The notes under the pieces are model-generated. The model saw nothing but the letters and a program-made list of their open reading frames with translations, made no database searches and was not told the origin of the DNA. A program made the position numbers and the translations under genes. Below, one piece after another: positions 1-8,835 of a stretch of 64,000 nucleotides of DNA. Position 1 is the first letter of the stretch; every line of letters begins with the position of its first letter. The stretch is from positions 36,842-100,841 of the IMG/VR virus record IMGVR_UViG_3300044732_000293. The stretch is one strand, 5' to 3'. This DNA is from a virus.

Positions 1-2
1 TG

Positions 3-1835
3 GGTGAACCAGATGAAATGGAATATGATTATAGAAACTATGGTAACGTAGCATACCCTAGATTCTGGGTAGATAGTAATAAAACTACATTTAGATTATT
101 TAATGCTGCTAGTAATAATAGACATTTAGATGAAAGAGAAAGTGATCTTTTCTATGTAAAGAAAGGATATTTCTATTTATTCTTTAACGGGGTAAAAGAT
201 TTCTTCTGTGAGTCTGAGGTTAATACAGCTAATAGAGATTGGGAAGATGTAATGAACAAGCGTCATTATGATCCGCATAGATTTACAGATTATAGAGCTT
301 TATTTAGATCCGACTTTATTAAAGATGGTAACTATTATAAGTATGACTATTCTTTAAGTGTATCTAAATTATACTCTAACTATATTTCTTGGGGTAATAT
401 ATTACCAAGAGACTATGATCCTAAAGTGGCTGAGACATGTTATGTGTACAGACCTAATAGAGTTATTTATTCTTTACCACAGGAATCAGAACTTAAAAAA
501 GATAATTGGAGAATATTCTTAGCTAATAACTATAAATCATTCCAATCTAAAGTTACAGCTATTAAACCTATAAATAAAACAGGTGCTTTGTTCATGATGA
601 ACTACATGAGTCCTATGCAGTTTGTAGGTGTAGATACGGTACAGACAGATGTTGGTACTAAACTTACTGTAGGAGATGGTGGTTTATTTAATCAAGCTCT
701 TCAAAATTTAGTTAACACAGATGACTCTTATGAGTATGGTTCTAACCAAAGTAAGTTTTCATCTGTATCAACTCCTTACGGTGTAACATGGGTTAGTCAG
801 AATCAAGGAAAGATATTTAACTATGCTGGCGGACTAGAAGAGATTTCTAAGAATGGGATGAAATGGTGGTTTGCTAAATACTTACCTAGTGATTTATTAA
901 AGGTGTATCCAAATTATCCTTTACATGATAATCCTGTAAAAGGTGTAGGTGTTCAAGTGATCTATGATAATACTAATGAGATTATATACATTACTAAAAA
1001 AGACTTTAAGCCTAAACGTAGTGATTACGTATATGATAGCGATGGTTGTTTTTATATATCATCTAATAATGTAAAGACTGAAATACATCTTACAAATAAG
1101 GAATACTTTGAAGATGCTAGCTGGACTATATCATATGATCCTAAAGCTAAGAGTTGGTTAAGTTTCCATGACTGGGAACCCACTTTTATGTTACCAGGTA
1201 AGTCTCATTTCATGTCTGTTAACAAGGATACTATATGGAAGCATAATATGAAAACAGATGAATTCTGTAACTTCTACGATATAGACTATCCATTTGAGGT
1301 TGAGTTTATTTCTGCAACAGGTCAGCAGGTTAATAGCCTTAGAAGTGTTGAATATATGTTAGAGGCTTATAAGTATTCTAATGATGGTAAAGATAAGTTC
1401 CATGTATTAGATGAAAACTTTGATCAGGCTATTATATATAATTCTGAGCAAGTATCTGGTCTTCTTGAATTAGAAATTAAACCTAAAGGAAATCCTTTCT
1501 TAGCATTAAGCTATCCTATAGTTAATAGTGATTATATTAAGATCTTATTTGCTAAAGAAGAAAATAAATATAGATTTAACCAATTTTTTGATATTACAAA
1601 AGACCGTGGTGAATTTGATACATCTGGTTTAGTTCATCCTTCTATGTTTAATACAAAGGCTAATGGTTATGAATTTAATATTAATCCTGCATATGTAAAC
1701 TATAAGAAGGCTGTAACAGAACGTAAGAAATTCCGTCATAATGTAAACAGAGTGTTTTTAAAGAAACATGTGAGTGGTGATGTTAAATTACTATTTAAAT
1801 TATCTAATCAGAAATTACAAAGTTCTTTACGATGA
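3..1835 (+). CDS. Muzzle / stabilization-type tail protein, 5' end missing
   Basis: The reading frame is open to the window edge: GEPDE codons precede the first ATG at position 18, so the true start lies upstream and only the C-terminal 611 residues are visible. The protein is rich in aromatic residues and in short beta-type stretches, with no signal peptide or membrane segment, as expected for a tail structural protein. Its position, directly upstream of the cargo and RNA polymerase genes, matches the crAss-like gene that encodes the tail muzzle (often named stabilization protein). Function rests on position and general sequence character, not on a catalytic motif. The stop overlaps the next start as ATGA. 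Confidence 0.6.
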   Translation, partial: GEPDEMEYDYRNYGNVAYPRFWVDSNKTTFRLFNAASNNRHLDERESDLFYVKKGYFYLFFNGVKDFFCESEVNTANRDWEDVMNKRHYDPHRFTDYRALFRSDFIKDGNYYKYDYSLSVSKLYSNYISWGNILPRDYDPKVAETCYVYRPNRVIYSLPQESELKKDNWRIFLANNYKSFQSKVTAIKPINKTGALFMMNYMSPMQFVGVDTVQTDVGTKLTVGDGGLFNQALQNLVNTDDSYEYGSNQSKFSSVSTPYGVTWVSQNQGKIFNYAGGLEEISKNGMKWWFAKYLPSDLLKVYPNYPLHDNPVKGVGVQVIYDNTNEIIYITKKDFKPKRSDYVYDSDGCFYISSNNVKTEIHLTNKEYFEDASWTISYDPKAKSWLSFHDWEPTFMLPGKSHFMSVNKDTIWKHNMKTDEFCNFYDIDYPFEVEFISATGQQVNSLRSVEYMLEAYKYSNDGKDKFHVLDENFDQAIIYNSEQVSGLLELEIKPKGNPFLALSYPIVNSDYIKILFAKEENKYRFNQFFDITKDRGEFDTSGLVHPSMFNTKANGYEFNINPAYVNYKKAVTERKKFRHNVNRVFLKKHVSGDVKLLFKLSNQKLQSSLR

Positions 1836-4336
1836 CCTATAATAAAACATTATTAAATAGTATACATAAACCTTTGAAAAAATCTCAGGGTGGTGGTACT
1901 TTTAATGGTAAACCTACTGTTAAACAAATCATGCAGATGCCTGATAAAAGGTATGCACCTAGTCCTGCAGTTATGAATACTAAAGCAGGTTTAGCAGCCG
2001 CTAGTATAATGAGTGGTCCTTTTTCATTTATACCTGGTACAGCATCTGCTGTATACGATCTTGGTACTTCAGCTCGTTATGCAATGGATGGTCAATGGGA
2101 TAATGCAAAAGAAGATTTAATATCTGCAGGTTTAAATGCAATTCCTACTGCTGGTGTATATGCTGCTTTAGCAGGTATGGGAAAGTTACAAAAAGCTGCT
2201 AGAGCCAGAGCTGCTATAAGAAGTGCAAAAGGTGCTATGAATGCAAAAGACATTGCAGGATCAAGTACTATCAGAAACAATATTACAGGTCTTGTCCAAG
2301 AGTTTGATAAAACTGGTAAAGAAATTAGTTCTATGAGACCTAGGTCAGCAGCTGAGGTTAAAGCTTATAATCAAAATTTAAAGAGTCAGTATAGAACAGG
2401 AGCTACTCCTGAAGGACCTGCTGAGCTTATGCCTTTTAGATCTCCTGATTTTGCAGGTGGCGGAATGATTGTAGATCCTATGGGACAGTGGGCTCATCCT
2501 GGAAAAAACACTCGTATACCTGGTGATGATGAAAATAATAAAACTAATATAACTATGAAAGGCGTTAACTATCCTGTACTTGGTATAGGTTCTAATGGTA
2601 AAAGTATGATGATGTATCCTGAACAAGATTATGAATTTGGTGGTGCCTCTTATGTAGATGAATATCCTATGATGGGTAAAGGTGGAGAAATGATACGTAG
2701 AGCTGATGGTTCATATTCTAAAAGAGGTTTATGGGATAATATTCGTGCCAATAAGGGTAGTGGTAAAAAGCCTACTAAACAAATGTTAGAACAAGAAAAG
2801 AAAATTAAAGCTAAAAATATGGCAAACGGTGGTACCAACAATCCTGGTTTTGAAGCCCTGCCTGAATATGTACAGGCTAAAATATTAAGTCAAATGGGTT
2901 ACGGTGGTTATTATAATCCTTATATGGAAGAGGGTGGTGAACCAAATGGTGGTATGGCATTAGGTCAGATTATGGCTGTAGCTGATAAGATGAATAAGTT
3001 ACGTGAGTTTGTTTCTCCTGAAGAAAACTTAGATCCATGGATTGCTTCTAAGTTAGCTGTAATGGATGATAGTGCAGCTGCTATTGCTGACTATATGATG
3101 TATAATCCTGAAGCTCAAGGAGAGGGTACTGAAGAAGAAATGGGAGAAGAGTATGAACAAGAGGGTGAAGAAGAAACAATGGCTAATGGTGGATACGTTG
3201 TAACTAGAAGTAATGATAGAAAAGGTAAGACACATAAAGTGACAGGTCCTGATGGAACTGTTAAATACTTTGGGGATTCTAAATTAGGACAACACCCTAA
3301 AGATCCTGAACGTAAAAAAGCTTTCTATGCTCGTCATAAAAAGAACTTAGAAAATAATCCTTTCTTTAGAGCATTTGCTAGAAAGACTTGGAAAGAAGGT
3401 GGTTCTACATTTAGTGGTAATGCATGGTATGGTAATGGCGGAACTAATAATGCAGGTTTTAAAGCTCTTCCTGATTATGTACAACATCAAATCTTATCTA
3501 ATATGGCCTACGGTGGACAACCTTGCTACGAATGTGGTGGTATGTACGCTGATGGCGGATACTACGATTGTCCTGATCAAGAAAAAGATCCTGTAACAGG
3601 TAAGTGTAGTGCTGAAGTAGCTCGTGGTAAACAAGCAGCGGCTGCTAATAAAGCAGCTAATGCTGATATGAATGCATGGGCTAAACAAGTAGCTGCTATA
3701 GATAAAGAAAATGCTAGACAAGATGCTGCTCAGTATGCTGGACAATTAGGATTTGATTATGATTGGATGCAGTCTCCTGTAGATAAAGCAGAGAAAAAAG
3801 CTGCTATGGCTCAATATAAACAATTCTTTCAGCAGAATCCTAAAACATTTGTAGCTGATGATACATCTGGATTTAGTCCTGAACAGAAATATATTATTGC
3901 TAGTAAGTTAAAACAGAAATCATCAACTCCTATGGGATCTAAAGCTTTTCAACAAAAGTTTAATCAAGATCCTAGGTTTATGGATTTAGGACGTTTACAG
4001 TCTGATATTGTACCAATGATGGGCGGATGGGATGCTACTAGAAATTATTTATTTGGTAATAAAGAATATGGTGGTATTCATATTAACCCAGCTAATAAAG
4101 GTAAGTTTACTGCATCAGCTAAAAGAGCAGGCATGGGTGTACAGGAATTTGCATCTCAAGTGCTAGCTAATAAGGAAGATTATTCTTCTACTCAAGTAAA
4201 AAGAGCTAACTTTGCACGTAATGCTGCAGGTTGGAATAAGGCTGATGGTGGTCCGATAGCTGGACAAGAAATGGATGTCACTCCAGAAGAGTTAGAAATG
4301 CTTCGTCAACAAGGTTATCAATTTGAAATATTATAA
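1832..4336 (+). CDS. Virion / cargo-type protein with duplicated Gly-rich modules
   Basis: This 834-residue protein starts by ATGA overlap with the tail gene. Residues about 50-110 contain Ala/Gly-rich hydrophobic stretches. From about residue 200 it is organised around repeated GG-containing motifs, including DYEFGGASYVDEYPMMGKGG at about 268-287. A roughly 30-residue module occurs twice, near residues 330 and 534, sharing GGTNN, a GF.ALP.YVQ core and a YGG end. Residues about 430-450 are very acidic and the C-terminus is hydrophilic. No enzymatic motif is visible. Position between a tail gene and the giant RNA polymerase genes suggests a packaged or ejected virion protein; this is inference. 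Confidence 0.7.
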   Translation: MTYNKTLLNSIHKPLKKSQGGGTFNGKPTVKQIMQMPDKRYAPSPAVMNTKAGLAAASIMSGPFSFIPGTASAVYDLGTSARYAMDGQWDNAKEDLISAGLNAIPTAGVYAALAGMGKLQKAARARAAIRSAKGAMNAKDIAGSSTIRNNITGLVQEFDKTGKEISSMRPRSAAEVKAYNQNLKSQYRTGATPEGPAELMPFRSPDFAGGGMIVDPMGQWAHPGKNTRIPGDDENNKTNITMKGVNYPVLGIGSNGKSMMMYPEQDYEFGGASYVDEYPMMGKGGEMIRRADGSYSKRGLWDNIRANKGSGKKPTKQMLEQEKKIKAKNMANGGTNNPGFEALPEYVQAKILSQMGYGGYYNPYMEEGGEPNGGMALGQIMAVADKMNKLREFVSPEENLDPWIASKLAVMDDSAAAIADYMMYNPEAQGEGTEEEMGEEYEQEGEEETMANGGYVVTRSNDRKGKTHKVTGPDGTVKYFGDSKLGQHPKDPERKKAFYARHKKNLENNPFFRAFARKTWKEGGSTFSGNAWYGNGGTNNAGFKALPDYVQHQILSNMAYGGQPCYECGGMYADGGYYDCPDQEKDPVTGKCSAEVARGKQAAAANKAANADMNAWAKQVAAIDKENARQDAAQYAGQLGFDYDWMQSPVDKAEKKAAMAQYKQFFQQNPKTFVADDTSGFSPEQKYIIASKLKQKSSTPMGSKAFQQKFNQDPRFMDLGRLQSDIVPMMGGWDATRNYLFGNKEYGGIHINPANKGKFTASAKRAGMGVQEFASQVLANKEDYSSTQVKRANFARNAAGWNKADGGPIAGQEMDVTPEELEMLRQQGYQFEIL
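2819..2908 (+). repeat. Protein-level repeat, copy 1
   Basis: Encodes residues 330-359 of the 834-residue virion protein, with GGTNNPGFEALPEYVQAKIL followed by SQM and a YGG end. It matches the copy at 3431-3517 at about 19 of 29 residues, while the DNA has drifted more, so the duplication is old or is maintained at protein level. Confidence 0.8.
3431..3517 (+). repeat. Protein-level repeat, copy 2
   Basis: Encodes residues 534-562 of the same protein, with GGTNNAGFKALPDYVQHQIL followed by SNM and a YGG end. The first copy is at 2819-2908. The spacing of about 200 residues suggests two equivalent binding or assembly modules. Confidence 0.8.
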
Positions 4337-4341
4337 GCATA

Positions 4342-7300
4342 ATGAAAATACGTATTACAGGAAAATCTTTACCTAAAGCTCAAAATGGAAAACCAATTAA
4401 TTATAAAAATTGGGTTGAGATTAATGGGACAAAAGTTTATGAGGGTGAAGCAGGATATGAAGAAGCTAGTAAAAAAGCTCAAGATGAATTTGCTCCAGCA
4501 AGAGCTCAGATAGCTGCGTGGAAAGCTAGTAAAGGTAAACCACCTGCTACAGTTACTGCACAAAGCAATCCACAAGCTGCAGGAACTTCTACACTTCAGA
4601 ATAATAATCCTTTTCAGGGAGTTACTAACTTTTTTAATAAGTCTGTTAAACCGTTATTCCAAAGAAATTCACAACAACCTACTGCTCCAGTTCAACAAAA
4701 TGTAAATACTGGTTTTAGTTTAGGTAATCCTGGTAACCAGACTTTTTTTACTCCAACGGGTAATAGTAGTAATCCTTATACATGGATGCCAACTGGTCAA
4801 AGTTTAGCTGCTCAACCTACACCACAAGCTTCACAGCCTGCTGCTCCTAGCAATCCATTACTAACCTGGAACAATCTTGGTTTACCTACAGATCCTGCTT
4901 ATATTAACAATGGTCTTATAGATAGTAAAAAAGGTTATGTAACAAAACAAGATACAGAGAAGTTGTTTAATGACATGAGATCACAAGGAAAGAATCTTCA
5001 GAACACTTTTGATACTGGATCTGCTAAAGATGTTAGACAAGCTATTGCTAATTATAATTCTCAATTTGGTACAGAGTTAAAAGATCCTAGATTGATTAAA
5101 CTAGGAGCTAAAGGTAGAAAAACTGTAGGACTTCTTGGAAAAGGAGCAGATGCTCTTCAACAAGGTATAGCTGTAACTAGTGCTCTTACTGACTTTATTG
5201 ATAATAAGAATCAGCAGAATAGATTTAACTCTTATATGAGAGATCAACAGATGTCTGATAATTTATATCCTGCTGTGCAAGGTTCTCGTGGAGATTATGT
5301 TCAGACAGGTACATCTTATGGTGCATTTAGACCAGATCAAATGGTTGTTAACAAAGGTATGTTTGCTCAAATGGGTGGAGAATTAAATATAGATAATATG
5401 AAAATACGTATAACATCTGGACCAAACAAAATGGAATATGGTGGTCAAGCTAAAAATGGCTATGGATTAGATCTAGGAAGTGGTCGTATCTATGAAGATA
5501 TGAATCAAAGTTCTTTTGATAATGCTAGCAATACTATGTCAGAAATTAAGAATCCTAATGAGCCGTATGTATTAGAAACAGAAGGTGATGAGGAAGTACT
5601 TCGTCCTGATGGAACTAAGTTTAGACTTAAAGGAAAGAGTCATGCTGAAGGTGGTATTAAAAATACTGCATCTCAGATACCAACAGGATCTTTTGTATAT
5701 TCTAAAAAACTTAAAGAAACTAATCCAGAAATCTTAGGAGCGTTTAATAAAACTTATAAGCGTGGTGGAGTATCTTATTCAGATATATCTAAGCAGTATG
5801 ATTTAAATAAGTTTAAAGCAATCTTAGATGATCCTAACGCAGATCCTTTAGCTAAGTCTACAGCTCAAATGATGAGTGATAATTATAAGAAGAAACTTGG
5901 TCAGTTAGCTTTAGCTCAAGAAAGTAAAAAAGGTTTTAAAGATGGTGTACCACAAGTGTATACAAACTCAGTTGAACAAGCTGCTTATGGTGGTTATATA
6001 GATACATTTGCATTAGGAGGTGCTTCTTATTTATTAGGAGCAGAACAAATAAATCCATATGCTGGTGGTAAAGAAAAAACTCCAACAGGAAAAAGTAATA
6101 AGTATGATCGTGGTAAAGAATATTTAGAAAACTGGGAGAAGTTTATTCCTGGTGTTAGTAAGTTATCTAATAAAGAAGCTCAGAGTAAAATCTATGATCT
6201 TATTTATGAACAGAATCCAGATGCTATTAATGAGATGTGGACAAAGTATGGTTTAACTAATGAGGGTAAGAAATATAAAGATTTAAGTGGTTTAACTAAA
6301 AATGGTAGATTTACTAAGCAACTTAGTGCAGATCAGTTAAAAAGTTTAAAGAAAGCTTATGTAGATGGATACTTTGGAGCTCGTCAATTAGATCCTAGTG
6401 CTATTCCACCTCCACCACCTCCTCCTCCGCCACCCCCTCCACCGCCTCCTCCACCACCACCGCCCCCTCCTCCTCCTCCATTGATTCCTCCTCCAATAGA
6501 GAGAGGTAAGATTCCTCCTGTTCCTTATGATTTTCTTGCTCCTGATAAGATGAGTATGTTGGCGGCTGGATTAAATCCTCCTAAGAAATACTTACCTTAT
6601 TATGCAAATTATAAGGCTAATTTACCTACTCCTACATTCTATAGTCCAGAACGTGAGCTAGCGGCTAATGCTGAACAAGCTAATATTATGACTCAGAGTC
6701 TTGCAAATTTTGCAAATCCTCAAGCATTTATGAGCAATGCATCTGCTGTACAAGGTAAGGCTGCTGAACAAGCTGCTAACACATTAGGTAAGTATAATAA
6801 CTTAAATGTTGGTGTAGCTAATCAGTTTTCTCCAATGATAGCTGAGACTTTGAATAAACAAGCTATGTATGCTGCTGAAAGAGCTAATGAGTTGTTTAAA
6901 GGTAATGTTATTGCTAATCAACAATATGATAACTCTAAACGAGCTTATGTTAATAATCTTGCTAAATCTTATGCTAATGCATGGAACAATCGTATGAACT
7001 TAGGAGATATTAATGATAGCATGGCTTATTATTATAAAGATCCTGCTACAGGAAGAAATGTATTTAAAGGTCCTGTTGGAAGTATAAAAGATTTAGGAAT
7101 GTATGGAAGTTCTTCAAACATGATGGGTATGAATCAACCAGCTCCTGTAGGTAATTTAGGTAATGCTTATAATAGTTTATATAAAGACTATTTAGCTCAG
7201 TTACAAGATTCTGACATGACTGCTGAGGAAAAAAAGAAACAAGCATCTAAATTAGCTAATTTAGGTATACAAAGTATGAGATCAACCAGAACAGTTAATT

Positions 7301-7392
7301 CAAGAAACCCTTTTCAATTTAATCAAAGAAACACACAGTATACTGGTTTAGAAAACTTCTCTGATGAAGATTTCATGGATGACCAAGAATAA
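4342..7392 (+). CDS. Large virion / cargo-type protein with 25-residue polyproline tract
   Basis: 1016 residues, starting 5 nt after the previous stop. Residues 1-170 are Gln/Pro/Asn-rich and probably disordered. Residues about 345-470 carry a region around LKGKSHAEGGI, a GK-x-H-x-x-GG-I motif that I recall from other phage virion proteins. YGG and LGG motifs (KMEYGGQAKNGYG, YGGYIDTFALGGASY) resemble those of the upstream gene, so the two proteins may share a partner. Residues 689-713 are 25 consecutive prolines, followed by LIPPPIERGKIPPVP. The C-terminal 250 residues are Ala/Asn-rich and helical. No enzyme motif is present; a packaged virion role is inferred from position. Confidence 0.7.
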   Translation: MKIRITGKSLPKAQNGKPINYKNWVEINGTKVYEGEAGYEEASKKAQDEFAPARAQIAAWKASKGKPPATVTAQSNPQAAGTSTLQNNNPFQGVTNFFNKSVKPLFQRNSQQPTAPVQQNVNTGFSLGNPGNQTFFTPTGNSSNPYTWMPTGQSLAAQPTPQASQPAAPSNPLLTWNNLGLPTDPAYINNGLIDSKKGYVTKQDTEKLFNDMRSQGKNLQNTFDTGSAKDVRQAIANYNSQFGTELKDPRLIKLGAKGRKTVGLLGKGADALQQGIAVTSALTDFIDNKNQQNRFNSYMRDQQMSDNLYPAVQGSRGDYVQTGTSYGAFRPDQMVVNKGMFAQMGGELNIDNMKIRITSGPNKMEYGGQAKNGYGLDLGSGRIYEDMNQSSFDNASNTMSEIKNPNEPYVLETEGDEEVLRPDGTKFRLKGKSHAEGGIKNTASQIPTGSFVYSKKLKETNPEILGAFNKTYKRGGVSYSDISKQYDLNKFKAILDDPNADPLAKSTAQMMSDNYKKKLGQLALAQESKKGFKDGVPQVYTNSVEQAAYGGYIDTFALGGASYLLGAEQINPYAGGKEKTPTGKSNKYDRGKEYLENWEKFIPGVSKLSNKEAQSKIYDLIYEQNPDAINEMWTKYGLTNEGKKYKDLSGLTKNGRFTKQLSADQLKSLKKAYVDGYFGARQLDPSAIPPPPPPPPPPPPPPPPPPPPPPPPPLIPPPIERGKIPPVPYDFLAPDKMSMLAAGLNPPKKYLPYYANYKANLPTPTFYSPERELAANAEQANIMTQSLANFANPQAFMSNASAVQGKAAEQAANTLGKYNNLNVGVANQFSPMIAETLNKQAMYAAERANELFKGNVIANQQYDNSKRAYVNNLAKSYANAWNNRMNLGDINDSMAYYYKDPATGRNVFKGPVGSIKDLGMYGSSSNMMGMNQPAPVGNLGNAYNSLYKDYLAQLQDSDMTAEEKKKQASKLANLGIQSMRSTRTVNSRNPFQFNQRNTQYTGLENFSDEDFMDDQE
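6406..6480 (+). repeat. Polyproline-coding tract (25 Pro codons)
   Basis: Seventy-five bases encode 25 uninterrupted prolines using a mixture of CCA, CCT, CCG and CCC codons. Codon mixing argues against simple strand slippage or a sequencing artefact and suggests selection for the peptide. It is the most C-rich stretch of this AT-rich window. Translation of such a run is expected to depend on elongation factor P. Confidence 0.95.
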
Positions 7393-7451
7393 ACCTATTA
7401 AGTTTAGTTTTAAACTTTAAAGATTTTATAGTATATTATTATGTAAACAAT

Positions 7452-8831
7452 ATGGCAAGTTATATCCCAAATATTACAGACGTCTTTCCAGAACCAGTGC
7501 TTTACAGTCCTGATTTTAATAGGATTGAAAGAATGCTGCAGCAGAGAGAAGGTATGTACAAGCAAGGAGCTCAACGAGTAAAAAACTTGTATGAGTCAGT
7601 TTTTAATTCCAGTATGTTAAGAAGTGATAACATCCAAAGAAGAGATGCTTATCTTAAAGCAATTGATGAAGGTCTTAAAACTGTCTCTGCTCTTGACTTA
7701 TCTCTTCCTCAAAATCAGGAAATAGCTAGTAAGTTATTTGAACCTGTTACTACAGATCAAAGTATAGTAAAAGATATTCAATTTACTAAACAGTATCAGA
7801 GTGAATCAGCTAAAGCTGAACAACTTAGATCTTCTCAAGATCCTGCTATTAGAAAACAATACTGGGATACAGGTATGAAAGCTTTGCAATATCAAGCAGA
7901 AGAGTTTAAGAATGCAAATAGTAATGAAGCATTAAGTATGGGTAGTCCTAGTTATACACCTAACGTAGATCTATTTGAGCTATCTCAGAAAATGTATAAA
8001 GATGCAGGTATTAGTATAACTCAGGATAGTGTAAATGGTGGTTATATAATTACTCAAAAGAATGGAGATAATGCTATGCCTCTTACTCAATCCATGGTTA
8101 ACATGATGTTTGATCAAGATCCAGCTATTAAGTCTATGATTCAAACTCAAGCTTATGTAAATCGTAAAGATGAGATAGGTGCTAGAGCTCCTAAGTATAA
8201 AGGTAATACTGCTTTAGCAGAACAAGAATATACTAATGAAATAATAACTGACCTAGCTTCTCAACAAAATGCTCAATTAGATATTGATACAGCTTCTTTA
8301 GGTATACTTAGATCTAATGTAGAAAAGTGGGAAAAAATGATTAAGTCTAAAGGTATTGTTCCAGGAAGTAAAGATCATGAAGAGTATATGATGGCAGTGG
8401 GCAAATTAGATATGATGGAGAAGACCGTTACTCATGGTAGAAATAATTTATTACAGATGCAGAATATTGATAAAACTAACTTAGCTGATTTAAGAACAGC
8501 TGCTGATGGTGCAATATCTTCTGTATTATATCAAAAGTTAACAGGTCAACTTTCTAAATTCTTGGCATTTAAAGATGCAAGTGTAAAAATAAAAGCTGAT
8601 CCTTTTGCTTTATCTAGTCATAATTCTAACTTATCTTTGGGAAGAGCTCAAATAATGGAATCTATTAGACAAGGTAATAGAATTAAAACATTAGAAAAGA
8701 GAAAAGAATTAGGACTTGGTAGTGGTAGTGGTGGTTCTGGTAAAACTGGACCTATTGTTATAGATGAAAAAGGAAATTCTACTGGACCTATTAATCCACA
8801 AGATATAATAGACGGACTAAAAAAAGATTAA
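7452..8831 (+). CDS. Virion-associated protein, helical, unknown role
   Basis: 459 residues, preceded by a 59-bp AT-only leader (7393-7451), the longest gap in this + strand block and therefore a possible promoter site. The N-terminus (ASYIPNITDVFPEPVLYSPD) is followed by predicted long helices containing many Gln, Lys and Glu residues. The C-terminus has a Gly/Ser linker (GLGSGSGGSG) and a short tail ending in DGLKKD. No signal peptide, membrane segment or enzymatic motif is seen. It lies in the crAss-like cargo/structural block; I do not recognise a specific family. Confidence 0.7.
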   Translation: MASYIPNITDVFPEPVLYSPDFNRIERMLQQREGMYKQGAQRVKNLYESVFNSSMLRSDNIQRRDAYLKAIDEGLKTVSALDLSLPQNQEIASKLFEPVTTDQSIVKDIQFTKQYQSESAKAEQLRSSQDPAIRKQYWDTGMKALQYQAEEFKNANSNEALSMGSPSYTPNVDLFELSQKMYKDAGISITQDSVNGGYIITQKNGDNAMPLTQSMVNMMFDQDPAIKSMIQTQAYVNRKDEIGARAPKYKGNTALAEQEYTNEIITDLASQQNAQLDIDTASLGILRSNVEKWEKMIKSKGIVPGSKDHEEYMMAVGKLDMMEKTVTHGRNNLLQMQNIDKTNLADLRTAADGAISSVLYQKLTGQLSKFLAFKDASVKIKADPFALSSHNSNLSLGRAQIMESIRQGNRIKTLEKRKELGLGSGSGGSGKTGPIVIDEKGNSTGPINPQDIIDGLKKD

Positions 8832-8835
8832 TATT

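Noticed and set aside
6406-6480. Polyproline tract as a sequencing or assembly artefact
   Set aside because: All four Pro codons are mixed irregularly, which slippage or base-calling errors would not create, and the frame stays open on both sides.
7393-7451. Possible small RNA or promoter in the AT-only leader
   Set aside because: No hairpin with T run and no clear Bacteroidota promoter element was seen; only its length is notable.
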